Below the pieces are notes generated by a model, which was not told the DNA's origin, made no database searches, and worked only from the letters and a program-made list of their open reading frames with translations. Position numbers and translations under genes: made by a program. Shown in pieces: positions 51,243 to 60,106 of a stretch of 64,000 nt of DNA (positions are counted from its first letter, which is position 1; every line of letters starts with the position of its first letter). Source of the stretch: Firmicutes bacterium UBA2116 (GTDB lineage Bacteria > Bacillota > Clostridia > Tissierellales > Sedimentibacteraceae); the NCBI GenBank assembly GCA_002331025.1, contig DCYG01000005.1, positions 1-64,000 of the forward strand. The letters are read 5' to 3'.

Positions 51243-52601
51243 ATGTTTGAAAATTTATCTGATAAACTTCAAAATGCATTACAAAAATTAAAAGGCAAGG
51301 GTAAATTAACCGAAAAAGACATTGACTTAGCAATGAGAGAGGTTAAAATGTCTCTCTTGGAAGCTGACGTTAATTTTAAGGTTGTTAAAACCTTTATTAA
51401 CAATGTTAAGGAAAGATCTCTTGGCTCAGAAGTAATGGAAAGCTTAACCCCGGGACAGCAGGTAGTTAAAATAGTTCACGAAGAGCTTGTTAAAATAATG
51501 GGTCAGGGTGAAAGTAAGCTTAAAATTAATTCAAATGATATAACATACTTTATGATGTGCGGTCTTCAGGGTGCCGGTAAGACGACAGCAACCGGAAAAT
51601 TAGCAAGAAAACTTAAAAAAGACGGTAAGCGTCCCTTGCTGGTTGCTTGCGACATATACAGACCGGCAGCTATAAAGCAGCTTCAGGTAGTAGGAGCAAG
51701 TGTCGATGTGCCTGTGTTTGAAATGGGAGATAAAACAAATCCCGTAACGATAGCTAAGGAAGCCATGAAGCATGCCATGAAGCACGGGCATGATATAGTT
51801 ATAATAGATACGGCGGGACGTCTTCACATAGATGATTCCCTGATGGAAGAGCTTGTTGAAATCAAACAAACAGTTAATCCGGATGAAATACTTCTGTTAT
51901 TGGATGCAATGACAGGACAGGATGCTGTAAAGGTGGCAGAAACATTTAATCAGTACCTTGACATCACGGGAGTTATATTGACAAAGGTTGACGGTGATGC
52001 AAGAGGAGGAGCCGCACTTTCTATAAGAAATGTTGTGGATAAACCGATTAAATTTCTGTCTGTGGGTGAAAAGACGGATCAGCTTGAGACATTCCATCCG
52101 GACAGAATGGCATCGAGAATCCTTGGAATGGGTGACGTGCTGTCAATCATTGAAAAGGCTCAGAGTGCAATAGATGAAAAACAGGCGTTGGAGCTTCAGA
52201 AAAAATTAAAGACGCAGAGCTTTGACCTTAATGATTTCTTATCTCAGCTTCAGCAAATAAAAAACATGGGTCCTTTAGAAGAAATATTAGGTATGATGCC
52301 GGGCTTAGGCGGAAACAAAAAAATGAAGGATCTCAAGGTTGATGAAAAGGAATTGGTGTTCACAGAAGCTATAATTCAGTCAATGACCAAAAAAGAAAGA
52401 ACAAATCCATCTATCATAAACGGGAGCAGAAGAAAAAGAATTGCCGCAGGAAGCGGAACTTCTGTCCAAAGAGTAAATCAATTGTTAAAGCAATATGATG
52501 AAATGAAGAAAATGATGAAAAAATTCTCCTCAATGGAGAAAATGATGGGCAAAAAGAAAGGGCTCAGAGGCATGGGCGGTATGGGTAAACTGCCGTTTTA
52601 A
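51243..52601 (+). CDS. ffh: Signal recognition particle protein Ffh
   Basis: This 452-aa GTPase binds signal peptides and SRP RNA. It has G-domain motifs GLQGAGKTTA (about 106), CDIYRPAAIKQL, DTAGRLHIDD (about 188) and TKVDGDARGGAAL, and a Met-rich M domain (about 300-452) ending in MKKMMKKFSSMEKMMGK. It lies 5 nt after ylxM. Confidence 0.97.
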   Translation: MFENLSDKLQNALQKLKGKGKLTEKDIDLAMREVKMSLLEADVNFKVVKTFINNVKERSLGSEVMESLTPGQQVVKIVHEELVKIMGQGESKLKINSNDITYFMMCGLQGAGKTTATGKLARKLKKDGKRPLLVACDIYRPAAIKQLQVVGASVDVPVFEMGDKTNPVTIAKEAMKHAMKHGHDIVIIDTAGRLHIDDSLMEELVEIKQTVNPDEILLLLDAMTGQDAVKVAETFNQYLDITGVILTKVDGDARGGAALSIRNVVDKPIKFLSVGEKTDQLETFHPDRMASRILGMGDVLSIIEKAQSAIDEKQALELQKKLKTQSFDLNDFLSQLQQIKNMGPLEEILGMMPGLGGNKKMKDLKVDEKELVFTEAIIQSMTKKERTNPSIINGSRRKRIAAGSGTSVQRVNQLLKQYDEMKKMMKKFSSMEKMMGKKKGLRGMGGMGKLPF

Positions 52602-52662
52602 ACAATTGCTTGTAAAAGGATTTTCCTTTTTCATATATACATTATTTTAAGGAGGTGACAAT

Positions 52663-52926
52663 ATGTCAGTAAAAATAAGATTAAAAAGAATGGGTTCAAA
52701 AAAGAAACCTTTCTACAGAATAGTTGTAGCAGATTCTCGTTCACCGAGAGATGGACGTTTTATTGAAGAAATAGGATATTACAATCCGGTTGTAGAACCT
52801 AAGGTTGTAAAAATCAATGATGAAAGTGCTATAAAATGGCTTAACAACGGTGCAAAGCCTACAGATACAGTAAGCTCATTATTCAAAGCTAACGGTATCT
52901 ATGAAAAAAGAGATGAAAACAAATAA
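52663..52926 (+). CDS. rpsP: 30S ribosomal protein S16
   Basis: This 87-aa protein starts SVKIRLKRMGSKKKPFYRIV with ADSRSPRDGRFIEEIGYYNP, the S16 signature. AAGGAGGTGAC precedes the ATG. It begins the rpsP-khpA-rimM-trmD-rplS cluster found in most Firmicutes. Confidence 0.97.
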   Translation: MSVKIRLKRMGSKKKPFYRIVVADSRSPRDGRFIEEIGYYNPVVEPKVVKINDESAIKWLNNGAKPTDTVSSLFKANGIYEKRDENK

Positions 52927-52937
52927 GAGGTGATAAT

Positions 52938-53168
52938 ATGGGTGAATTAGTAGAATATATAGCAAAATCACTGGTAGACAACCCGGATTTAGTAACTGTT
53001 AATGAAGTTGAAGGCAGTCAATCACTTATAATTGAATTGAAAGTTGCTCCGGATGATATGGGTAAAGTAATCGGTAAACAAGGCAGAATAGCTAAAGCCA
53101 TAAGAACTGTTGTTAAAGCTGCGGCTACCAAAGAAAATAAAAGAGTTATTGTTGAAATAATTCAATAA
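52938..53168 (+). CDS. khpA: KH-domain RNA-binding protein KhpA
   Basis: This 76-aa protein is a single KH domain with the GKVIGKQGRIAKAIRTVVKA loop and helix (about 42-61). KhpA forms a complex with KhpB that binds RNA and influences cell division and sRNA in Gram-positives. It begins 11 nt after rpsP behind AAGAGGTG. Confidence 0.94.
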   Translation: MGELVEYIAKSLVDNPDLVTVNEVEGSQSLIIELKVAPDDMGKVIGKQGRIAKAIRTVVKAAATKENKRVIVEIIQ

Positions 53169-53192
53169 TTTCTTGATTTAACTGAGGGAAAC

Positions 53193-53693
53193 ATGAATGA
53201 TTATATAAAAGTCGGAAAGATTGTAAATACTCATGGTGTCAAGGGCTACCTGAAATGCTTGCCTTTAACCGATGATATGGAAAGATTTGAAGAGCTGAAA
53301 TACGTCTACACTGAAAAGGACAACACCAAGCGCAAGCTTAAGGATGTGTGGTATCGTAACAACATTGTTTATATCTTACTTGAAAATATAAATGATATGA
53401 GCACTGCTGAAACTTTCAGAGATTCATATATTTCCATATTGGAGGACCAGCTCAGAGAGCTTCCCGAGGATTCATATTATTTATTTGATTTAGTGGAAAT
53501 GGAAGTATACTCGGATGATGGAGAATATTTAGGCAAAATTAAAGAAATTTATCAGACCGGCGCCAATGATGTTTATGAAATAACCAATAAAAACAAATCG
53601 TTTTTGATACCTGCAGTTAAGGAAGTTGTCAAAAAAGTTGATGTTGAAAATAAGAAGATGATAATAAATGTTATTGAGGGATTACTGGAATGA
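53193..53693 (+). CDS. rimM: 16S rRNA processing protein RimM
   Basis: This 166-aa protein assists assembly of the 30S head. It has KVGKIVNTHGVKGYLKC at the start, the YRNNIVYILLENI segment of the first beta-barrel, and a PRC-barrel C-terminus (YYLFDLVEMEVYSDDGEYLG, FLIPAVKEVVKKVD). It overlaps trmD by 4 nt. Confidence 0.95.
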   Translation: MNDYIKVGKIVNTHGVKGYLKCLPLTDDMERFEELKYVYTEKDNTKRKLKDVWYRNNIVYILLENINDMSTAETFRDSYISILEDQLRELPEDSYYLFDLVEMEVYSDDGEYLGKIKEIYQTGANDVYEITNKNKSFLIPAVKEVVKKVDVENKKMIINVIEGLLE

Positions 53694-54406
53694 AATTTGA
53701 TGTTGCAACATTATTTCCGGAGCTGATTGACATTTATACAAAGAATGGAATAATCGGCAGAGCCGTTGAAAATGGCTTATTTGAAGTTGAAGCTTTCAAT
53801 TTAAGAGATTATTCTGAGGACAAACACAAAAAAGTTGATGATTATCCATACGGAGGCGGCCCGGGTATGCTTTTAAAACCGGAGCCCATGTTCAAGCTTT
53901 TAGATGCTATTAAAAAACATAACTCATATATTATTTATTTATCACCTAAAGGCAGCTTATTTAATCAAAATAAGGCAAAGGAGCTTTCCCAAAAGGATCA
54001 TTTAATTCTTATTGCGGGACATTATGAGGGTATAGACCAAAGAATAATAGACAAATATGTGGATGAAGAAATATCTGTGGGAGATTTCGTTTTAACGAGC
54101 GGAGAACTGCCTGCTCTGACGATTGTAGATGCAGTAGGTCGCCTGCTGCCGGGAGTGCTCGGTTCGGATGAATCTGCCATAGACGAATCACACAGCGACG
54201 GTTTGCTTGAATATCCTCAATATACGAGACCGGAAAGCTACCAAGGAATGGATGTGCCTGAAATTTTACTTTCGGGACATCATAAAAAAATAGAAGAATG
54301 GCGGCTGTTTAAAGCGATAGAAATTACTTTAAAAAGACGTCCTGATTTGATAAAGGACAAAAGTATAATTGAAAAATACAATAAATTATTACAAATTTAT
54401 AAATAA
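53690..54406 (+). CDS. trmD: tRNA (guanine-37-N1)-methyltransferase TrmD
   Basis: This 238-aa SPOUT methyltransferase uses SAM to make m1G37. Landmarks are FDVATLFPELIDIY, the knotted region DYPYGGGPGMLLKPEP (about 50-65), GHYEGIDQR (about 108) and GDFVLTSGELPAL (about 130). It overlaps rimM by 4 nt. Confidence 0.97.
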   Translation: MKFDVATLFPELIDIYTKNGIIGRAVENGLFEVEAFNLRDYSEDKHKKVDDYPYGGGPGMLLKPEPMFKLLDAIKKHNSYIIYLSPKGSLFNQNKAKELSQKDHLILIAGHYEGIDQRIIDKYVDEEISVGDFVLTSGELPALTIVDAVGRLLPGVLGSDESAIDESHSDGLLEYPQYTRPESYQGMDVPEILLSGHHKKIEEWRLFKAIEITLKRRPDLIKDKSIIEKYNKLLQIYK

Positions 54407-54409
54407 TTA

Positions 54410-54505
54410 TTGTATGATGCAATATCCGTGTGCTATAATGCATAGGAGTATACGGCGGTCCTCTGCTGAAAGACAAGAACGCTCAATTGAAGGGAGGTAT
54501 ACAAA
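54410..54505 (+). promoter_or_regulatory. rplS promoter and probable L19 leader RNA
   Basis: An extended -10 (TGC-TATAAT, hexamer 54434-54439) has a weak -35 (TTGTAT 54410-54415). The ~55-nt leader contains GGCGGTCCTCTGCTGAAAG, then CAAGAACGCTCAATTGAAGG, which resembles the Firmicute L19 leader motif I remember, in which L19 represses its own mRNA. Structure was not computed. Confidence 0.5.
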
Positions 54506-54853
54506 ATGAACTTAATAAAATCATATGAAAATGAACAGCTTAAAAGTGAATTAACACCTTTTAATGTTGGAGATACTATAAAAGTACACGTTAGAATCAA
54601 AGAAGGTAACAGAGAAAGAATTCAGGTGTTCGAAGGTATCGTAATTAAAAGACAAGGTGAAAGCAACAGAGAAACTTTTACAGTCAGAAAAATTTCTTAC
54701 GGTGTAGGTGTAGAAAGAACATTCCCTGTTCATTCACCAAAAATCGAAAAAATCGATGTAGTAAGAAGAGGTAAAGTAAGACGTGCTAAATTGTTCTACC
54801 TGAGAGAAAGAACCGGTAAAGCAACAAAGGTTAAGGAATTAAAGAACTATTAA
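54506..54853 (+). CDS. rplS: 50S ribosomal protein L19
   Basis: This 115-aa protein has PFNVGDTIKVHVRIKEGNRER and FEGIVIKRQGES, RTFPVHSPKIEKIDVVRRGK, the L19 signature. GGGAGG precedes the ATG. It is followed by a terminator. Confidence 0.97.
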   Translation: MNLIKSYENEQLKSELTPFNVGDTIKVHVRIKEGNRERIQVFEGIVIKRQGESNRETFTVRKISYGVGVERTFPVHSPKIEKIDVVRRGKVRRAKLFYLRERTGKATKVKELKNY

Positions 54854-54858
54854 TATCA

Positions 54859-54886
54859 ATTGAGGGCGGACGTCCCTCAATTTTTG
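54859..54886 (+). terminator. Terminator after rplS
   Basis: ATTGAGGG (54859-54866) pairs with CCCTCAAT (54874-54881) across a 7-nt loop and is followed by a short T-run. It separates rplS from rbgA. Confidence 0.8.
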
Positions 54887-54911
54887 TATAAGGAAAGGGG
54901 ATACACCTCTT

Positions 54912-55766
54912 ATGAATATAAATTGGTATCCGGGACATATGAAAAAAACAAAGGACTTGCTTCAGGAAAATCTTAAGCTTGTTAACATTGTCATAGAGGT
55001 TATAGATGCGAGAATTCCCATATCAAGCAAAAATCCCGATTTTGATAATCTGTTCAGAGATAAAAAAAGGCTGATAGTCCTCAATAAATATGATTTAGCA
55101 GATCCAAACTTAAATAAAGCCTGGGAAGCATATTATAAAAGTAAGGGCTGGTCAGTAGTGCTGTACAATTCAACAAACAACAAAGAGCTCAGGAAATTAG
55201 ACAATGCAATAGCAGAGGCTTCAAAGGAAATTGTTGAAAGATATAAAAAAAGGGGTTTGCTGAACAGAACTATTAAGGCGATGATAGTCGGAATCCCCAA
55301 TGTAGGTAAATCCACTCTCATTAATTCGCTGGCGAAAAGAAAGAGCGCTAAGACGGGAAATATGCCGGGCGTAACAAAGGGCAAACAGTGGATACGATTA
55401 ACCGGCAACATTGATTTGCTGGATACTCCGGGGATTTTATGGCCGAAATTTGATGACGATAAATTAGCCCTGAATCTTGCATTTACGGGAGCAATAAGGG
55501 ACGAAGTAATTGTTCTTGAAGAAATCTCTTTAAAATTTGTCGAAAAAATGATAGAATTAAACAAGGTTGATGCAATATTGGAAAAGTACGATATAGAGCA
55601 AGGTGAAAAGCCGTTAGATATTTTAGATAATATTGCCTATAAAAAAGGATTTTTATTAAATAAGACAGAAATAGATTATTTAAGAGTTGCAAACCTATTA
55701 TTTAATGACTTCAGAAACGGAAAATTAGGAAATATAACATTGGAAAAACCGGAAGAGTTGAATTGA
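54912..55766 (+). CDS. rbgA: Ribosome biogenesis GTPase RbgA (YlqF)
   Basis: This 284-aa circularly permuted GTPase matures the 50S subunit. The G4 motif NKYDLAD (58-64) precedes the P-loop GIPNVGKSTL (about 127) and DTPGILWP (about 172), the permuted order typical of YlqF. The N-terminus INWYPGHMKKT is a family hallmark. A dispersed repeat follows it. Confidence 0.96.
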   Translation: MNINWYPGHMKKTKDLLQENLKLVNIVIEVIDARIPISSKNPDFDNLFRDKKRLIVLNKYDLADPNLNKAWEAYYKSKGWSVVLYNSTNNKELRKLDNAIAEASKEIVERYKKRGLLNRTIKAMIVGIPNVGKSTLINSLAKRKSAKTGNMPGVTKGKQWIRLTGNIDLLDTPGILWPKFDDDKLALNLAFTGAIRDEVIVLEEISLKFVEKMIELNKVDAILEKYDIEQGEKPLDILDNIAYKKGFLLNKTEIDYLRVANLLFNDFRNGKLGNITLEKPEELN

Positions 55767-55778
55767 TGACATTTTTCC

Positions 55779-55893
55779 TGTCATTGCTATGAATAAACGT
55801 ATATCGTATGCTTGTGTCATTCCGAACGTCAGTGCGTAATCTCAGGCTTTGAAGTTCTGAGATCCCTCAAGCTAACGCTTTCAGGATGACAAA
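55779..55893. repeat. Dispersed palindromic repeat between rbgA and rnhB
   Basis: It runs CTGTCATTGCTATGAATAAACG, GTGTCATTCCGAACG, GTAATCTCAGG, then inverse arm TGAGATCCCTCAAGC ... TCAGGATGACA. Its first 60 nt are closest to the copy at 21130, and it has the same orientation as those at 21130 and 40632. Confidence 0.8.
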
Positions 55894-55936
55894 TACCGGA
55901 GATGCTTATTTAATCTCATTTTTTAAGGAGTAAAAT

Positions 55937-56569
55937 ATGCTTAAAATTGAAACCGAACTTTGGGACAAAGGTTATAAATATATCGCCTGTATAGATGAAG
56001 TAGGAAGAGGATGCCTTGCGGGAAGCGTGGTAACATGTGCAATAGTAATGCCTCAGGGTGTAATTATAGAAGGAGTTAACGATTCTAAAAAATTAACCGC
56101 TAAAAAAAGGGACATACTGTTTGAACTGATAAAAGAATCAGCCGTCGCAATCGGCGTAGGAGAAATGGATTGCAGAACGGTGGATGAGATAAATATAAAA
56201 AATGCAACGAAGCTTGCTATGAAGCAGGCAATAGAAAATCTGAGGGATAGAGACGGCAACAAAATAATTCCGGATTTTGTCCTGACAGATGCAGAAAAGT
56301 TAGATATCAAAATCCCTCAGCTGAACATCATCCACGGAGATGCAACCTGCCACGGTATAGCGGCAGCATCAATAATAGCTAAAGTAACAAGGGACAGGCA
56401 GATGGATGAAATGGACAAGATATTTCCCCAATACAGATTTGCCAAAAACAAAGGATACGGAACCAAAGACCATGTACAAGCGCTGTTAGAATACGGTCCC
56501 GTTGAAATACATAGAAAAACATTCTTAAAAAAGATACTGAACATACAAGAACAAATGAGCTTTATATAG
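55937..56569 (+). CDS. rnhB: Ribonuclease HII
   Basis: This 210-aa enzyme removes ribonucleotides and RNA primers from DNA. Catalytic Asp20-Glu21 lie in CIDEVGRGCLAGSV; further acidic residue in FVLTDAEKLD (about 114) and the HGDATCHGIAAASIIAKVTRD segment are diagnostic. AAGGAG precedes the ATG. Its stop codon lies in the loop of a terminator hairpin. Confidence 0.96.
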   Translation: MLKIETELWDKGYKYIACIDEVGRGCLAGSVVTCAIVMPQGVIIEGVNDSKKLTAKKRDILFELIKESAVAIGVGEMDCRTVDEINIKNATKLAMKQAIENLRDRDGNKIIPDFVLTDAEKLDIKIPQLNIIHGDATCHGIAAASIIAKVTRDRQMDEMDKIFPQYRFAKNKGYGTKDHVQALLEYGPVEIHRKTFLKKILNIQEQMSFI

Positions 56570-56590
56570 CATTTGTTCTTTTCTTTTTTA
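56547..56590 (+). terminator. Terminator overlapping the rnhB 3' end
   Basis: AAGAACAAATG (56547-56557) pairs with CATTTGTTCTT (56570-56580), followed by a T-rich tail. The stem's left arm encodes the last rnhB codons and the stop is in the loop. Confidence 0.85.
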
Positions 56591-56602
56591 ATAATGTTTC
56601 AT

Positions 56603-56631
56603 TTGACGAATGTATAATTTTGTGCTAATCT
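56603..56631 (+). promoter_or_regulatory. Predicted promoter of deoC
   Basis: TTGACG (56603-56608) and TAATCT (56626-56631) are 17 nt apart, with an upstream TGC extended element, 43 nt before deoC. Confidence 0.5.
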
Positions 56632-56674
56632 AATAAATATAAACAAGTCTTATAAATATTGGTAGGGAGTAAGT

Positions 56675-57340
56675 ATGGATGCGAGGGAAATTTTAAAATA
56701 TGTTGACCACACGCTATTGAAAGCGTTTGCAACGTGGGAGGACATAAAATTATTGTGTGATGAAGCAATAGAATATAAAACTGCTTCTGTTTGTGTACCG
56801 CCTTGTTATATAAAGAAAATTAATGAAGCTTATAATGATAAGATAAATATTTGCACCGTAATAGGTTTTCCCCTTGGGTATTCAGTAACAGAGGCAAAAA
56901 TATCGGAATGTACACAGGCTATTAAGGGCGGAGCAAACGAAATCGATATGGTTATAAACATTGCCGATGTAAAAAATAAGGAATATAAAAAGGTAGAAGA
57001 AGAAATATCGGCTGTTAAAAAGGTTACGGGGAACAAAATATTAAAAGTAATAGTTGAAACCTGTTATCTTACAGAAGAAGAAAAAATTGCCATGTGTAAA
57101 GCGGTTACTGATGCAGGTGCGGATTATATAAAGACATCAACAGGATTCGGTACAGGCGGAGCTGTTTTGGAGGATGTAAAATTATTTAAAAAATATTTGG
57201 GTGAGGGTGTTAGGATTAAGGCATCCGGGGGTATAAAAACACTTGAAGATATGGAAACGTTTATTAATGAAGGATGTTCAAGGATTGGTACAAGTTCTGC
57301 AATTAAACTGATAAATGACGCGAACAGCGTTAATTTATAA
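56675..57340 (+). CDS. deoC: Deoxyribose-phosphate aldolase
   Basis: This 221-aa class I aldolase splits 2-deoxyribose-5-phosphate to acetaldehyde and glyceraldehyde-3-phosphate. It has YVDHTLLKAFATW, VCVPPCYI, GANEIDMVIN, and the Schiff-base Lys in DYIKTSTGFGTGGA, with KASGGIKTLED near the end. The next genes form a BMP-type nucleoside importer, so the cluster likely uses scavenged deoxynucleosides. Confidence 0.96.
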   Translation: MDAREILKYVDHTLLKAFATWEDIKLLCDEAIEYKTASVCVPPCYIKKINEAYNDKINICTVIGFPLGYSVTEAKISECTQAIKGGANEIDMVINIADVKNKEYKKVEEEISAVKKVTGNKILKVIVETCYLTEEEKIAMCKAVTDAGADYIKTSTGFGTGGAVLEDVKLFKKYLGEGVRIKASGGIKTLEDMETFINEGCSRIGTSSAIKLINDANSVNL

Positions 57341-57380
57341 AAATCTTAAATTGAGTAAGATAAATGGAGGAGATAGTATT

Positions 57381-58469
57381 ATGAAAAAATTAGGTATCAT
57401 TGCACTTGCACTTATGCTGATTTTGAGTTTATCTGCATGTGCCAAGGAGCAAACGACAGATACACCGGCTGACGGCACAGCTGAAATTGCCCTTATTACC
57501 GACGTTGGAACTATTGATGATAAATCATTTAACCAAGGTGCGTGGGAAGGCGTTGTTGCTTATGCCGAAGAAGCTAATAAAACATACAAATATTACAAAC
57601 CATCTGAAAAATCAGACGATGCATATTTAACATCCATCGATTTAGCTGTTAAGGCAGGAGCTAAAATAATCGTTTGTCCGGGATTCTTATTTGAAGTACC
57701 TATCTTCAATGCTCAGGATAAATATCCGGATGTACGCTTTATAATTCTTGATGGTAATCCGCATGCGGGAGATTGGGTTCCTGTAGTAAAGGATAACACT
57801 TTATCAATATTCTATGCTGAAGAAGAAGCAGGTTTTCTGGCAGGATATGCGGCTGTTAAAGACGGCTATAAAAATTTAGGTTTCATGGGCGGTATTGCTG
57901 TTCCTGCGGTTATTCGTTTCGGTTACGGATACATTCAGGGAGCTGAAGTTGCAGCTCAGGAATTAGGATTGGCTGACGGCGAAGTAAAGGTTAAATATAC
58001 ATACGTAGGAAACTTTGATGCTACACCTGAAAATATGGCAAAGGCAGCAGCATGGTACAATGAAGGTACAGAAATTATATTTGCTTGCGGCGGTGCTGTA
58101 GGCAACTCAGTTATGAAGGCAGCCGAAACAGCTAAAACAAAGGTTATAGGTGTTGACGTTGACCAATCGGCAGAGTCCGAAACCGTTATAACTTCTTCAA
58201 TGAAAAACTTAACAAAATCAGTTTATGATGCGCTTAAATTATTCTATGATGATAAATTCCCCGGCGGAGAAATCCAGGTATTGGATGCAACAGTAAACGG
58301 AGTTCAGCTGCCGATGGAAAATTCTAAATTTGAAAAATTCTCTCAGGCAGATTATGATGCGGTATATGGAAAGATAGTTAACAAAGAATTTGAAATTGTT
58401 GGAGATCAGGACGTTGAAGGCCCTAAAGAAATTGAAACACAAAAAGTTGCAGTAGAAGAAATAAATTAA
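57381..58469 (+). CDS. BMP-family nucleoside-binding lipoprotein
   Basis: This 362-aa lipoprotein has signal peptide MKKLGIIALALMLILSLSAC (lipobox LSAC). The mature protein shows EIALITDVGTIDDKSFNQGAWEG-type start, FLAGYAAV near 140 and GFMGGIAVPAVIRFGYGYIQG, typical of the BMP/PnrA family that binds purine nucleosides. ATG 57381 has GGAGGAG upstream; the upstream frame overlaps deoC. It works with the following ATPase and two permeases. Confidence 0.94.
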   Translation: MKKLGIIALALMLILSLSACAKEQTTDTPADGTAEIALITDVGTIDDKSFNQGAWEGVVAYAEEANKTYKYYKPSEKSDDAYLTSIDLAVKAGAKIIVCPGFLFEVPIFNAQDKYPDVRFIILDGNPHAGDWVPVVKDNTLSIFYAEEEAGFLAGYAAVKDGYKNLGFMGGIAVPAVIRFGYGYIQGAEVAAQELGLADGEVKVKYTYVGNFDATPENMAKAAAWYNEGTEIIFACGGAVGNSVMKAAETAKTKVIGVDVDQSAESETVITSSMKNLTKSVYDALKLFYDDKFPGGEIQVLDATVNGVQLPMENSKFEKFSQADYDAVYGKIVNKEFEIVGDQDVEGPKEIETQKVAVEEIN

Positions 58470-58506
58470 TATAACCTTTTATTTCAGTTGAGATTTCAAT
58501 TGATAC

Positions 58507-58546
58507 AAAAAAGTGTCTTGACGTATTTATTCTAAGACACTTTTTT
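58507..58546 (+). terminator. Intra-operon terminator after BMP lipoprotein
   Basis: A perfect 13-bp stem (AAAAAAGTGTCTT 58507-58519 with its complement 58534-58546) ends in six T. It stands between the binding protein and the ABC genes, so it may let binding protein be made in excess over the membrane parts. Confidence 0.85.
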
Positions 58547-58573
58547 GCTATAAACTACCATAAGGAGTTAAGT

Positions 58574-60106
58574 ATGGAATATGTCATTGAGATGAATCAT
58601 ATTACCAAGGAGTTTGGTGATTTTAAAGCAGTTGATGATGTTACATTTAAAGTGAAAAAAGGAGAGATTCATGCTCTGTTGGGAGAAAACGGAGCCGGCA
58701 AATCAACCCTTATGAGTATTTTGTTCGGCTTGTATCAGGCTGAAAACGGCGATATTTCCATTAACGGAAAGCCCGTGAAAATCAATAACCCTAATGATGC
58801 AAATGATTTGGGAATCGGGATGGTTCATCAGCATTTCAAGTTGGTTCACAATTTCACTGTTTTAGAAAGCATTGTATTAGGTAAGGAAACTACTAAAAAC
58901 GGCTTTCTTAAAATGGAAGAAGCGAGAAATAAAATAAAAAAATTAAGCGAGCATTATAAATTAAAGATAGATCCCGATGCCCGCATATCCGATATAACGG
59001 TGGGTATGCAGCAGAGAGTGGAAATTCTTAAAATGCTTTACAGAGACAACGATATATTAATATTTGATGAGCCGACGGCAGTTCTTACCCAGCAGGAAAT
59101 AGATGAACTGATGAAAATAATGAAGGATATGACCGAAGAAGGCAAATCGATTGTTTTTATTACTCATAAATTAAATGAAATAAAGGCGGCGGCAAATAGA
59201 TGCAGCGTTCTGAGAAAGGGCAAATATATAGGTACTGTCGATGTAAGTGTGACATCAAAAGAAGAAATGTCGGAAATGATGGTCGGAAGAAAAATAAATT
59301 TTGTTATCAACAAGGATGAGTGCACGTCGGAGGAACCTGTTCTTAAGGTGCAAAACCTTACTATAACAAATAAAGAAACCAAGAAAGACAAGGTAAATAA
59401 TGTTTCTTTTAATGTAAATAAGGGTGAAATTCTTTGTATAGCAGGAATTGACGGCAACGGACAATCTGAATTGGTACAAGGTATAACCGGTTTATTGCCC
59501 CTGACATCAGGCAAAATTTTATTAAATAACGAAGATGTTACCAAAAGTTCAATAAGACAAAAATGCATTGCGGGTTTTGCACACATACCCGAGGACAGAC
59601 AAAAATACGGTCTCGTTCTTGACTACAGCCTGAAGGAAAATGCTGTCCTGCAAACATATTATGAGCCGGAATTCCAAAAAAACGGTTTTATAAAATTTGA
59701 TGCAGTAAAAGAATATGCAAAAAAATTAATTGATAAATTTGATATAAGATCAAGTCAGGGAGAGGACTCCGTTGTACGGGGCATGTCCGGAGGAAATCAA
59801 CAGAAGCTGATTGTTGCAAGAGAAATTGACAGGGATCCCGATATCATTATAGCCGTACAGCCGACCCGAGGCCTCGATGTGGGAGCTATAGAATATATAC
59901 ATAAGCAATTGATTGCACAAAGGTGCACAGGAAAAGCTGTTTTACTGGTATCCTTTGATCTGGATGAAGTAATGAATGTAAGTGACCGTATATTGGTTAT
60001 GTATGAAGGTGAAATTGTAGGAGATTTAAATCCAAAGGATGTCACGATTCAGGAATTGGGGCTTTATATGTCCGGGACTAAAAGGAGTGTGTACAATGAA
60101 GCATAG
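58574..60106 (+). CDS. Nucleoside ABC importer ATPase (two ATPase domains)
   Basis: This 510-aa protein has two tandem ATPase domains as in RbsA/YufO. The first has Walker A GENGAGKST (38-45) and Walker B ILIFDEPTAVLT; the second has a degenerate P-loop GIDGNGQSE (about 292) and signature MSGGNQQKLIVARE. It overlaps the first permease by 11 nt. The BMP lipoprotein directly upstream and deoC suggest a nucleoside substrate. Confidence 0.94.
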   Translation: MEYVIEMNHITKEFGDFKAVDDVTFKVKKGEIHALLGENGAGKSTLMSILFGLYQAENGDISINGKPVKINNPNDANDLGIGMVHQHFKLVHNFTVLESIVLGKETTKNGFLKMEEARNKIKKLSEHYKLKIDPDARISDITVGMQQRVEILKMLYRDNDILIFDEPTAVLTQQEIDELMKIMKDMTEEGKSIVFITHKLNEIKAAANRCSVLRKGKYIGTVDVSVTSKEEMSEMMVGRKINFVINKDECTSEEPVLKVQNLTITNKETKKDKVNNVSFNVNKGEILCIAGIDGNGQSELVQGITGLLPLTSGKILLNNEDVTKSSIRQKCIAGFAHIPEDRQKYGLVLDYSLKENAVLQTYYEPEFQKNGFIKFDAVKEYAKKLIDKFDIRSSQGEDSVVRGMSGGNQQKLIVAREIDRDPDIIIAVQPTRGLDVGAIEYIHKQLIAQRCTGKAVLLVSFDLDEVMNVSDRILVMYEGEIVGDLNPKDVTIQELGLYMSGTKRSVYNEA

